Source of the DNA: Limiplasma sp964504385
GTDB taxonomy: Bacteria; Bacillota; Clostridia; Christensenellales; Aristaeellaceae
Assembly: GCA_964504385.1 (NCBI GenBank)
Contig: CAZDEF010000032.1
Coordinates: forward strand, 1 to 28,264
Length of the DNA stretch: 28,264 nucleotides
Direction of reading: 5' to 3'
Shown here: one piece after another, positions 1 through 8,042 of the stretch
Numbering within the stretch: the stretch's first letter is position 1
Layout: each line of letters starts with the position of its first letter
Notes under the pieces: generated by a model
The model's database searches: none
The model's input: the letters and a program-made list of their open reading frames with translations, nothing else
Told to the model about the DNA's origin: nothing
Program-made: the position numbers and the translations under genes

Positions 1-78
1 ATTGAAATTCACTGGAACTTTTAATCAAAAGTTGTTCTTATATGATTGCAGCAGATGATACCAGATCATATTTGAAAA

Positions 79-445
79 ATGCTGAAGCAGAATAAAAAGA
101 ACTGCAATGCCAAACACTGTTTTCATCGAGAACCACTTGATGATTTTCTGTGGCAGCGTATCTTGATAGAATTCAAAGCACATGCGCTTACGAAGTCACA
201 GAATGGTAAGCGGCTCTACGCCTGACGCAAGCAGAAAACTAAACGTTCCTTTACAGAAGCCAAAGTATTCCTTGTTCTACGCTATACTCGCATGCTTGGA
301 ATCCGCAACATTTACGAACAGTCCTTCCTCGCCGCCGCCACTCAGAATATGAAACGGATCGCCAAGGTGATTCTTTCTTGGCACGCTACGTTTTTGCAAA
401 CGCCATTTGTTCTAAAGAAAACATGGCGTTTTTTCAATGAACGAA
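79..445 (+). pseudogene. Decayed IS1182-like transposase, C-terminal part
   Basis: The forward frame containing the ATG at 292 reads upstream through an in-frame TGA at 223-225 and resembles the C-terminal end of DDE transposases of the IS1182 type. Visible matches are a short Cys-containing segment (CNAKHC), the stretch RKQKTKRSFTEAK and then RYTRMLGIRN followed by QNMKRIAK, which correspond to the family's usual RKETIERVFADAK, RYTRMLG and QNMKKIA blocks. The internal stop, the absent N-terminal two thirds and the loss of recognisable sequence after about 440 show that it is not functional. The right boundary is approximate. Bases 1-78 contain nothing I can identify and may be more of the same decayed element. 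It marks the left edge of the sugar-use island. Confidence 0.6.
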
Positions 446-508
446 GTATGATTCATTGTGGATCATGTCATCTGCTGTATTTTGAGAATAAACATCCACA
501 CTCATTCC

Positions 509-1663
509 TCATGCCAGAAGCGTGCTCAAGCAGTTTTCTAGCGCAATGCTGGCAGTACCGATGATGCCGGCTTGGTTGCTGACACTGGGGACGACGCTGA
601 GCTGATGGGGGATGATATCCACCTTATGCAAAGCGCTGAGGTAACGGTTGATGCAATCGAAGATATCCGGAGAAAGATAATCCGTGATAGTTCCAGCCAG
701 CACATATTTGCTGATGTCCAGAATGTAGTTGAGGTTGTAGATGATGGGCAGGAAACATTTGACGATGTATTCGCAGATCTCCTGACGGGTTTCGGGCGCA
801 CAGTCATCGCCTTGTTGGATGTCTACACGGAACTGCTTTTTGATGGCGGCAGCATTGATCTGGTTGTTCAGGCGCAGCGGGGTAAGATCTGTGGGTATGG
901 TGGACAGATCCAGATGGCTGAGCGCGATGCCGATGTCACCAGCATAATTGGCATCTCCGTGCCAGATGCGGTTGTTGATGATGATGCCCGCACCTAGGCC
1001 GGTTCCAATGGACAGATAGAGCAGATTGGCATATTCCGAGTCGTCCCGCAGTAGCATTTCGCCAAAAGAGGCGGCATTCATGTCATTCTCAATGAAGGTG
1101 GGAATGTCCGACAATGTGCTGAAGGTCTTGTAGAACTCGTAAAAACGGTGCAGTTTGCCCCAACGTCGGAAGGTCATGGCCTTGGCATCCACCACACCGG
1201 GCAACCCCACACCTACGCCCAGGATTCTTGTTGCAGGATGTGTCTCCTGCAGGGATCGCACCGCGCCGGTCATGATGGTGGATATCTGCTCATATTCCTC
1301 AGGTGTGGAGGGATCCTCCTGCAGGGGATAGTCGATTTGATCCATCACGCGGCTGCACAGGTTCACCAAGCCCACATGCAGACGGTTGCCTTCAAAAAAG
1401 ATGCCCACTGTGCTGTATGCATCCTCGTTTAGGCGCAGGAGCTGGCTTTTGCGGCCAAGACCGCTGGGTGAAGTAGAGGCGGTTTCCGCCTCGGAAACCA
1501 AGCCGATGTTGAGAAAATCATCTATTACTTTTCCAACGGTCGGAAAGCTCATCTTGGCCTGCTTGGCGATATTAGCCCTAGAAAGCGCCTTCTGCTGCAT
1601 GAGAAGGTGCAGCACAACGTCCCGGTTTTTGCTGCGAAGATATGCAGGAATATAGGATCCCAT
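509..1663 (-). CDS. ROK-family transcriptional regulator
   Basis: This 384-residue protein is a likely sugar-responsive repressor of the divergent operon starting at 1873. The N-terminus (about residues 14-60) is a winged helix-turn-helix. The rest is a ROK sugar-kinase-like fold: GVGLPGVVD at about 151-159, END at 192-194, and GTGLGAG at 220-226. The ATG at 1663 is chosen because a perfect AGGAGG lies 7 bases upstream; the frame stays open further upstream, but no other start has such a site. Oddly, the ROK zinc motif CXCGXXGCXE, which should follow the AGDIG segment at about 241-245, is missing, and the usual AGExGH there reads AGDIGI. It may therefore bind inducer without being a kinase. 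The inducer is not determined by the sequence. Confidence 0.9.
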   Translation of the reverse strand: MGSYIPAYLRSKNRDVVLHLLMQQKALSRANIAKQAKMSFPTVGKVIDDFLNIGLVSEAETASTSPSGLGRKSQLLRLNEDAYSTVGIFFEGNRLHVGLVNLCSRVMDQIDYPLQEDPSTPEEYEQISTIMTGAVRSLQETHPATRILGVGVGLPGVVDAKAMTFRRWGKLHRFYEFYKTFSTLSDIPTFIENDMNAASFGEMLLRDDSEYANLLYLSIGTGLGAGIIINNRIWHGDANYAGDIGIALSHLDLSTIPTDLTPLRLNNQINAAAIKKQFRVDIQQGDDCAPETRQEICEYIVKCFLPIIYNLNYILDISKYVLAGTITDYLSPDIFDCINRYLSALHKVDIIPHQLSVVPSVSNQAGIIGTASIALENCLSTLLA

Positions 1664-1707
1664 AGCGGCCTCCTTTAGAAGGGCAATCGTCTCACGTTTG
1701 CCAGAAT

Positions 1708-1736
1708 AGCATAACTGTAACACAAGCCTGCTACAA
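1708..1736 (-). promoter_or_regulatory. Possible promoter of the ROK regulator
   Basis: On the minus strand TTGTAG and TATGCT are separated by 17 bases, 45 bases upstream of the ROK start. Both hexamers are weak matches, so this is tentative. Confidence 0.3.
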
Positions 1737-1785
1737 AAGCAACCGCCGCTCATTTTATGTTCGAAACAGTTTTCTATAAAAACCA

Positions 1786-1814
1786 TTGACAAATCTTGAT
1801 TCGCTATATATAAT
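1786..1814 (+). promoter_or_regulatory. Strong sigma-A promoter of the sugar operon
   Basis: A perfect TTGACA at 1786-1791 and a perfect TATAAT at 1809-1814 are separated by exactly 17 bases. The expected transcription start is near 1821. A very AT-rich stretch follows (1815-1855), where an operator for the divergent ROK regulator would be expected, but I see no clean inverted repeat there. Confidence 0.8.
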
Positions 1815-1872
1815 ATATTTATTAATTAAACTTTATTTAAAATATGTTGCGAGGTAAAGGAGGAGTAAAACC

Positions 1873-3063
1873 ATGGATCAGTGCAAAACAAAGCAGCGTC
1901 TGTTTATTCTGCTGCTACCCTATATTTGCTTCTATGCAGTACAAGCCATATACTCCACCTACTTTAACCTCTACCTCAACGACGTTGGCTTTTCAAAGAC
2001 ACAAATGGGTGTCATCACATCTGCAACCACCTTAGCCGTGATGCTGGTGCAGCCCTGCTTGGGGATAAGTAGCGACAGAGCAAAGAGCAAAAACTCCGTA
2101 GTTATAATGCTTCTCGCCTTCAGCGCAATGGCTATACTGGCTTTCTACGCCAGCACCGCCTATCTCTTTGTGCTGGCTGTCGCCTGTGTGTATGCCATGT
2201 GTAACACACCCATTACCCCGCTGCTTGATAATATCGCTTTGGAATCGCTGGAACGCACGAACGACACACGCTTTAACTTCGGCCATATGCGCATCGGTGG
2301 AACGCTAGGCTACTGCATAGGTGCGCTCCTTTCTAATGCGGTATTTCAGGATCATTACAACCGTATGTTCGTGATGATCGCGTTCTTCCTGCTTCTTGCG
2401 CTGGCAGGCATGCGCTTTGTGCCCTCTGTGCAAGGTGTACCTAATGAAAAGCACAAGGACAAGTTCCCAGTGCGGCAGCTTCTGGGCAACCGGAGGATCC
2501 TTGGCCTGCTTCTACTGGTCATCATCTTCCAGCTGGGATCCTATAATTACCACGCGTTCTATCCCATCTACTTCCGCACCATTGACGGCAACAGCTCCCT
2601 CATTGGTATAATGATGTTCATGTCGGCTCTGTCGGAGATTCCCATGTGGCTACTCTGCAACCGTCTGATTGATAAGTTCGGTGTGCAGCGCATGGCAGTG
2701 ATGGCATGCCTGCTCACAGCACTGCGCTGGCTGGTACTGTTCTTGACAACCAGCACCGCCTTGGTGTTCCTAATCAACCTCACCCACGGCGTTGGTTTTG
2801 TGATTCTGAATTACAGCTTAGTAGTTCTCATCAATGAGCAGATTCCTGTTTCCCGCCATGCTACGGGCCAGAGCCTAGCCAGTACGATCGTGACAATCTG
2901 CTCTCGCATCGTCGGTGGTGTGTTGTGCGGCTGGATGTGCGACCTGTGGGGTGTTCGGAGTATGATGCTGTTTAATTTGGTCATCACGTTGGCCAGTATG
3001 ACACTATTTGTGTGGATGCAGACATCTTTTCCGCAGCGAGACGAAAGGAAGACTATAACATAA
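1873..3063 (+). CDS. MFS transporter, probable sugar/oligosaccharide permease
   Basis: This 396-residue membrane protein has about twelve hydrophobic segments and the MFS layout, including the loop 2-3 segment GISSDRAKSK after the second helix (the usual GxxxDRxGR/K position). The N-terminal YFNLYLNDVGFSKTQMG segment resembles the LacY-like and nucleoside/oligosaccharide proton symporter branch (MFS_1_like). The start ATG is preceded by AAGGAGG 8-10 bases upstream. It is the first gene after the strong promoter and lies 68 bases before the ABC binding-protein gene. A second importer type ahead of an ABC system is unusual; it could import a different sugar or export a sugar or product. Family confidence is high, substrate unknown. 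Confidence 0.85.
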   Translation: MDQCKTKQRLFILLLPYICFYAVQAIYSTYFNLYLNDVGFSKTQMGVITSATTLAVMLVQPCLGISSDRAKSKNSVVIMLLAFSAMAILAFYASTAYLFVLAVACVYAMCNTPITPLLDNIALESLERTNDTRFNFGHMRIGGTLGYCIGALLSNAVFQDHYNRMFVMIAFFLLLALAGMRFVPSVQGVPNEKHKDKFPVRQLLGNRRILGLLLLVIIFQLGSYNYHAFYPIYFRTIDGNSSLIGIMMFMSALSEIPMWLLCNRLIDKFGVQRMAVMACLLTALRWLVLFLTTSTALVFLINLTHGVGFVILNYSLVVLINEQIPVSRHATGQSLASTIVTICSRIVGGVLCGWMCDLWGVRSMMLFNLVITLASMTLFVWMQTSFPQRDERKTIT

Positions 3064-3131
3064 ACCGTATATGATATGCAGAGTTTCATCTGTATATTAT
3101 GTATAAAAAACATCCGAGAGGAGAAATGAAC

Positions 3132-4376
3132 ATGAAAAAGTGGAACAAGGTACTGTCGATTCTGATGGTCTGCGCAATGCTGCTGCCCATGACCGCCGCG
3201 TACGCGCAGGAAAAGGAGGATATCCGCGTCATCACATATTTCGCGGGGTCTGATACGTGGGCTCCCACATGGAAGGAGGTCATCACTGAGTACATGGAAG
3301 CCAATCCTCACATTAACATCATTGATGAATCCGTCCCCACAGCCGGCACCACCGATGTGTTCCGTCCCAAGATGAACGCGGACATTGCCGCCAATACCCC
3401 GGCGGACTGCGCCCTGTACTTCAATGGTTCCGACGCCCAGCCTCTCTACGATTCCGGCCTGTATGTCACTTGGGATGAGATCTTGGACGCTGATCCGGAA
3501 TGGAAGGCCCTGTTCTACCCGGCTGCGCTGGAAGCTGGCAAGACCAACGGCGAAATCAGCAACCTGCCCTACATCGGCTCCTTCGAAGGTCTTATCTACA
3601 ACAAGGCAATCTTCGATGAGTACGGTCTGGAGTATCCCACCAGCTGGGCCAACATTGTTAAGGCCTGCGAGGTCATCTCCGCCGACGGCAAATATGTGCC
3701 CTTGGCCAACACTCTGCTGCGCGTGACCGCCCTGTTTGACTGCATCATGCTGGCACAGGTCGGCCCCGAAAAGCACAGCATGTTCTTGGATTTCTCCTGG
3801 GAAGCGGCCGTGGACCGCATCAAAGAGCTCTATGACGCCGGCGCTTTTCCTAAGGACTGCGCTACCTTGTCCCTGGCCGATGTGCGCGCCATGTTCGCCG
3901 AGGGCCGCGGCGCCATGATGTTCGACGGCTCCTGGACCCTTTCCAGCTTCGAGGACAACCCCAATATGCGTATGATCCAGCCTCCCGTCATTGAAGACGG
4001 TACCGGCGTGGACGGCGCCATCATTGCCGAGTTCGCTTCCGGCTGGTACATGTCTAAGGCGGCATATGAGCGCAGTACCGCCACCATCGACTTTCTCAAG
4101 CACATGATGTCCCCCGAAATCATGGCTCGCTTCATCGAAGTTGGCGGCTATGCTGCCATGCAGATTGAAACCAAAGCCGATCCTCAGCCCGTGCAAGTGA
4201 GCGCTGCTGAGATGATGGCCAACTCCACCGTCCGTGAGTCTCCCATCAACCAGATGATGAACCGCGAGGTTTACAACCAGATGTCCAGTGACATCATCCG
4301 CGTGTGCGACGGCGAGCTCACGTCCAAGGAGCTGCTAGACGCTGCCCGCGAACTGATGGCTGAAATCGTCGAGTAA
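3132..4376 (+). CDS. ABC transporter extracellular sugar-binding protein
   Basis: This 414-residue protein belongs to the family 1 (MalE-like) solute-binding proteins. It has an N-terminal signal peptide (KKWNK, hydrophobic core, AYA|Q cleavage near residue 25) and typical binding-protein segments such as YIGSFEGLIYNKAIFDEYGL and GRGAMMFDGSW. The ATG at 3132 is chosen because AGGAG lies 8 bases upstream; the ATG at 3126 is only 2 bases from it. No lipobox is visible: the only early cysteine sits inside the hydrophobic core, preceded by Val. In Gram-positive bacteria these proteins are usually lipoproteins, so how it stays at the cell surface is unclear. It should feed ligand to the two permeases encoded next. 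Confidence 0.9.
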   Translation: MKKWNKVLSILMVCAMLLPMTAAYAQEKEDIRVITYFAGSDTWAPTWKEVITEYMEANPHINIIDESVPTAGTTDVFRPKMNADIAANTPADCALYFNGSDAQPLYDSGLYVTWDEILDADPEWKALFYPAALEAGKTNGEISNLPYIGSFEGLIYNKAIFDEYGLEYPTSWANIVKACEVISADGKYVPLANTLLRVTALFDCIMLAQVGPEKHSMFLDFSWEAAVDRIKELYDAGAFPKDCATLSLADVRAMFAEGRGAMMFDGSWTLSSFEDNPNMRMIQPPVIEDGTGVDGAIIAEFASGWYMSKAAYERSTATIDFLKHMMSPEIMARFIEVGGYAAMQIETKADPQPVQVSAAEMMANSTVRESPINQMMNREVYNQMSSDIIRVCDGELTSKELLDAARELMAEIVE

Positions 4377-4399
4377 TCCACAGCTCTACTTTCACTTTG

Positions 4400-4427
4400 A
4401 CTGGCAGCCGTTGAAACGGCTGCCAGT
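4400..4427 (+). promoter_or_regulatory. Intra-operon hairpin after the binding-protein gene
   Basis: ACTGGCAGCCG and CGGCTGCCAGT form an 11-bp perfect stem around a six-base loop. It is not followed by a T run, so it is unlikely to terminate fully. A stem-loop at this place commonly protects the binding-protein mRNA 3' end, giving more binding protein than permease. Confidence 0.6.
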
Positions 4428-4457
4428 TACCCCACATCTGTCAAGGGAGGGGCCTTC

Positions 4458-5327
4458 ATGGCGCTAAAGGGCAAAAAAGCTCCAATTCTTTTCCTGATTC
4501 CTGCACTACTATTCATCGGCATATTTCTGATCCTTCCGTTGTGCAGAACGGTATACTACAGTTTTACCTCATGGCGCAACTTTGCGCCTACGCAAAAGTG
4601 GATCGGCCTGAAGAACTATATCAGTATCGCCAAGAATTCCACCGTGCACATCGCCCTGCGCAACACCGGTATCCTAATCGTCTGTGCACTGATCCTGCAG
4701 ATAGGCCTTTCGCTCATGCTAGCCATTTGCGTGGATTCTATCCGTCACGGCTTCAAAGCTTTCCGTACTATTTTCTTCTTTCCCGTCATCATTTCGGCCA
4801 CAGCCATCGGCCTGATGTTTTCCCTCATTTATAAATACGATGCAGGTCTGCTCAACAGCATCATGACGATTCTGGGCAAAGAGAAGCAAGTCTGGCTTAC
4901 AGCCAAAAGCGCCATATACTGCGTGGCTATCCCAACAGCATGGCAGCATGTAGGTTTCTATTTTATTGTGTTTTTAACTGGAATTGCTAATATTTCCATG
5001 GATATCTACGAATCAGCTGTGCTAGATGGCATTGGTCCCATGCAGAAGGCCTTCTACATCACCGTCCCGATGCTCAAACCAGTTCTGGTTTCGAATATTG
5101 TGCTGGTTGTCTCTCAGAGTTTCCGCGTTTTCGATATGGTTTACGTTGTCACTGGTGGCGGTCCCAAGCATCAGAGCGAGCTGCTCAGCTCCTTCATGTA
5201 CAGCAAGGCTTTTTCAGATTACAACACAGGCTATGCCAGCGCCGTTGCCATCGTGATGATTGTGCTTGGCATTGCGCTGACCGGCCTCCTGCGTTGTCTG
5301 GCCAATAAGATCCAGGGTGACGACTGA
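4458..5327 (+). CDS. Carbohydrate ABC transporter permease, MalF/UgpA type
   Basis: This 289-residue inner-membrane permease has about six hydrophobic segments. The EAA loop that docks the ATPase is visible as ESAVLDGIGPMQKAFYITVP, with the conserved Gly and the I-x-x-P end, around residues 186-205. The start ATG has GGGAGGGG about 7 bases upstream. It pairs with the second permease 16 bases downstream to form the membrane channel. No ATP-binding subunit is encoded in the window, which is common for Firmicute CUT1 importers that share one MsmX-type ATPase encoded elsewhere. Confidence 0.92.
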   Translation: MALKGKKAPILFLIPALLFIGIFLILPLCRTVYYSFTSWRNFAPTQKWIGLKNYISIAKNSTVHIALRNTGILIVCALILQIGLSLMLAICVDSIRHGFKAFRTIFFFPVIISATAIGLMFSLIYKYDAGLLNSIMTILGKEKQVWLTAKSAIYCVAIPTAWQHVGFYFIVFLTGIANISMDIYESAVLDGIGPMQKAFYITVPMLKPVLVSNIVLVVSQSFRVFDMVYVVTGGGPKHQSELLSSFMYSKAFSDYNTGYASAVAIVMIVLGIALTGLLRCLANKIQGDD

Positions 5328-5343
5328 AGGGAGGAAAACTGAC

Positions 5344-6207
5344 GTGAAGTATCATTATACAAACAAAGCTGACCAAGTTAAGGCTGGCATGCGCGGCGTG
5401 CTGCTCTACGCCTTTCTGATCTTCTGGGCGTTGCTGTGCACGGTGCCGCTGATCTGGGTATTCATTAACTCCTTCAAATCCTCCAACGAGATTCTGCTCA
5501 GTTCCTTGTTGTTGCCAAAGGAATGGACTATGTCCAACTATATCACCATGGCCACCTACCCGGACATGAACCTGATGACAGGTTTCCGCAACAGCATGAT
5601 CATCTGCGGCGGCGTAGTGAGCGGAGTACTGGTAGGAGCAGGCTTTGCCTCCTTTGCTTTGGGGCGTTTTGACAACAAGATCAACCGCTATGTCAACGCC
5701 CTCCTCTCCGGCTGCATGCTGGTTCCGGCTTTCTCCACTCTGATTCCCAATTTTGTGCTAATCAGCGCATCCCCGATACGCGGCACATGGCTGGCTGTCA
5801 TCTTCCCGCTGATTGCAAGTAACATGTCCTTCTCTACGCTACTGTTGAGCGGCTATGTGCGTTCGCTGCCCCGCGAGCTGGACGAGGCCGCTATCATCGA
5901 CGGCGCAAACGTGATGCAGATCTTCTGGAAAATCATCGTACCTCTGACCAAGCCAATGTTTGCCACCGTCGGCATCATGGTATTCATCTGGACGTATAAC
6001 GAGCTGCTGTTATCCCTAGTATACCTGCCTACTCGCAACCTGCAACCCATCAGTGTCATCCTATCTCTGGTAAGTAACATGTTCGGTACCGACTACGGCG
6101 CGATGATGGCGGCCATCTGCCTGACGATTCTACCAGTGATGGTGCTGTATGTGGCGGCGCAGGAGCAGGTGGTCAAGGGACTGACTGCTGGCTCTGTTAA
6201 AGGCTGA
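5344..6207 (+). CDS. Carbohydrate ABC transporter permease, MalG/UgpE type
   Basis: This 287-residue partner permease has about six membrane segments and the EAA loop ELDEAAIIDGANVMQIFWKI followed by VPLTKP. The GTG at 5344 is chosen as start because AGGGAGG ends 9 bases upstream; an in-frame ATG at 5317 would overlap the previous gene and has a weaker site. The protein ends with a segment typical of this family (AAQEQVVKGLTAGSVKG). With the preceding permease and the binding protein it makes a CUT1-type importer; the ATPase must come from another locus. Confidence 0.92.
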   Translation: MKYHYTNKADQVKAGMRGVLLYAFLIFWALLCTVPLIWVFINSFKSSNEILLSSLLLPKEWTMSNYITMATYPDMNLMTGFRNSMIICGGVVSGVLVGAGFASFALGRFDNKINRYVNALLSGCMLVPAFSTLIPNFVLISASPIRGTWLAVIFPLIASNMSFSTLLLSGYVRSLPRELDEAAIIDGANVMQIFWKIIVPLTKPMFATVGIMVFIWTYNELLLSLVYLPTRNLQPISVILSLVSNMFGTDYGAMMAAICLTILPVMVLYVAAQEQVVKGLTAGSVKG

Positions 6208-6229
6208 TCAAGCAAAGGAGGATCCAACG

Positions 6230-8023
6230 ATGCTGCGTATCCTGATCAATCAGCTTGGCTATGATTCCGATGATACCAAAAAGGCAATTCTGCAGGCCAC
6301 AGAGCCTGTGGAGGTAGATGGAGAATATATCATTGTGGAAGAGCAATCCGAACGGGTTGTCTTTCGCGGGCAGTGTGTCCCAGCCGCCCCCGTGGCGCGG
6401 TGGAACAAGGGCAACTTCTACCTGATGGATTTTTCTGCCTTCACTCCTGATCGTGAACACAACTATGGCCATCACTACATCCTGCAGGTCGGCACCAGCA
6501 AAGGTCCTGTGCGTTCGTCCTGCTTTGAGGTGTACGGAAACGTGCTGGAATACACCACAGTCTCTTCCGTGATGTACTACTTCAAGTCCATGCGTGTGAC
6601 CGGCGAATATGACCAGATTGACCACAGCATCGCCTTCCGTGGCCCGCGTGAAGGCCGAGTGGATGTTCACGGCGGCTGGAACGATGCCACTGGCGATATC
6701 GGCGTGCATCTCACGCATCAGTCCGTGTCTGGCTACTTCAACGTGCAGCAGGGCAATCTGGTGGTGTTTATCTTCTACAAGCTGTTGGAGCTTATCGAGC
6801 AGAGCCCGTGGCCATATTACGCCATCTTCAACCGTCGCATTCTCGACGAGGCCACCTATGGCGCGAACTGGCTCATGCGGCGCAGAGCACCGTCCGGTTC
6901 CTTCTTCAAGACGGGTCCCGTCCGTCTGCCTGACGCTTACGAGCTGCCCGAGGTCACACGCCAATGCAGCTTTGAGTATAAAGGTACCATCCGTGACGGC
7001 AAGAAAGTGCCGGAGAGCGAATGGACCATCACCGATGAAAGCTACGAGGCATCCCTGCGCGGCGGTGGTGGCTATGCCGCGGCTGCGTTGGCCATGGCTG
7101 CACGCTATCCCTATCCATCTGCGGAGTTCTCCGGCATGGACTATCTGAACGCGGCACGGGAATCCTTCTTGCATCTAGAAAAACACAACGAAAAGTACAC
7201 CAAGGACGGCAAATGGAACTTAATGGATGAATACTCTGCGCTAGAGGCCTGCACCGAGCTGTACCGTACCTCGCGCGAGTTTGGTTTTCTGCGCAGGGCG
7301 AGAACCTATGCCGAAAAGATTCAGAACCACTATGTGCCCGTCAAAGAAAACTGTGGTTATCTGAGCCATGACGAGACCGACCGTCCTTTCTTCTCCGCTG
7401 CCGAGGAGGGCGCACCCGTGTTGGCGCTGTTGCATTACATGAGCATCGAAAAGGATGCACAGTGCAAATTCCAAGCGCTGGAAACCGCCGAAAAGGTCAT
7501 GCGTTATGCACTGGAAATCACCGGCGCGGTGTCTAACCCATTCGGCTACGCCCGCGAATTCATCCAAGATCGCGATGGCAAGCGCCGTATCCAGTTCTTT
7601 TTCCCGCAGAACTCCGACGACGCGCCATGGTGGCAGGGTGAGAACGCGCGCATCTTGTCCCTTTCGGCTGCGGCACGCATGCTGAGCGAAATGACGCAGG
7701 ATGCGGATTTGGCCGCCCAACTTTGCCGGTATGCGGATGACCAAATTGCTTGGGTGCTGGGACTCAATCCCTTCGATGCCTGCATGATGGTTGGTCGTGG
7801 CAGGCACAATCCAGAATATTTTTTCCGTTGTCAGTATGATTTCATTGGCGTGCCCTGCGGTATTGTCAACGGTATCACTGGCGGACTACACGATGAAGAG
7901 GGCATCGAATTTATCGCCACGCCCATGGATAATCCAGAAATTGTAGATAACTGGCGTTGGGCGGAGGAGTGGCTACCGCATGCAGCTTGGTATCTCTATG
8001 CCTTAGGCCTGAAAAAGCGTTGA
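6230..8023 (+). CDS. Glycoside hydrolase family 9-like protein, cytoplasmic
   Basis: This 597-residue protein has the layout of GH9 enzymes: an N-terminal Ig-like domain (CelD_N type, about residues 1-100; start LRILINQLGY is typical) and an (alpha/alpha)6 barrel. The nucleophile-side motif GGWNDATGDIG (148-158) keeps the two Asp residues (152 and 156) of the family's D-A-x-D. Near the C-terminus VLGLNPFDACMMVGRG matches the family's LGxNPxxxSYVVG block. The proton donor is probably Glu579 or Glu580 in NWRWAEEWLPHAAWY. There is no signal peptide, so it should act inside the cell on short imported beta-linked oligosaccharides rather than on cellulose fibres. The start has AGGAGG about 8 bases upstream, 22 bases after the permease gene. 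The exact substrate (cello-oligosaccharide, glucosaminide or other) cannot be told. Confidence 0.85.
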   Translation: MLRILINQLGYDSDDTKKAILQATEPVEVDGEYIIVEEQSERVVFRGQCVPAAPVARWNKGNFYLMDFSAFTPDREHNYGHHYILQVGTSKGPVRSSCFEVYGNVLEYTTVSSVMYYFKSMRVTGEYDQIDHSIAFRGPREGRVDVHGGWNDATGDIGVHLTHQSVSGYFNVQQGNLVVFIFYKLLELIEQSPWPYYAIFNRRILDEATYGANWLMRRRAPSGSFFKTGPVRLPDAYELPEVTRQCSFEYKGTIRDGKKVPESEWTITDESYEASLRGGGGYAAAALAMAARYPYPSAEFSGMDYLNAARESFLHLEKHNEKYTKDGKWNLMDEYSALEACTELYRTSREFGFLRRARTYAEKIQNHYVPVKENCGYLSHDETDRPFFSAAEEGAPVLALLHYMSIEKDAQCKFQALETAEKVMRYALEITGAVSNPFGYAREFIQDRDGKRRIQFFFPQNSDDAPWWQGENARILSLSAAARMLSEMTQDADLAAQLCRYADDQIAWVLGLNPFDACMMVGRGRHNPEYFFRCQYDFIGVPCGIVNGITGGLHDEEGIEFIATPMDNPEIVDNWRWAEEWLPHAAWYLYALGLKKR

Positions 8024-8042
8024 CACCGAAAGGAGCATCCCC

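Noticed and set aside
3064..3131. A possible extra hairpin or promoter between the MFS and binding-protein genes
   Set aside because: The ATATGCAG/CTGTATAT pairing is short and imperfect, and the AT-rich stretch has no -35 and -10 pair at proper distance.
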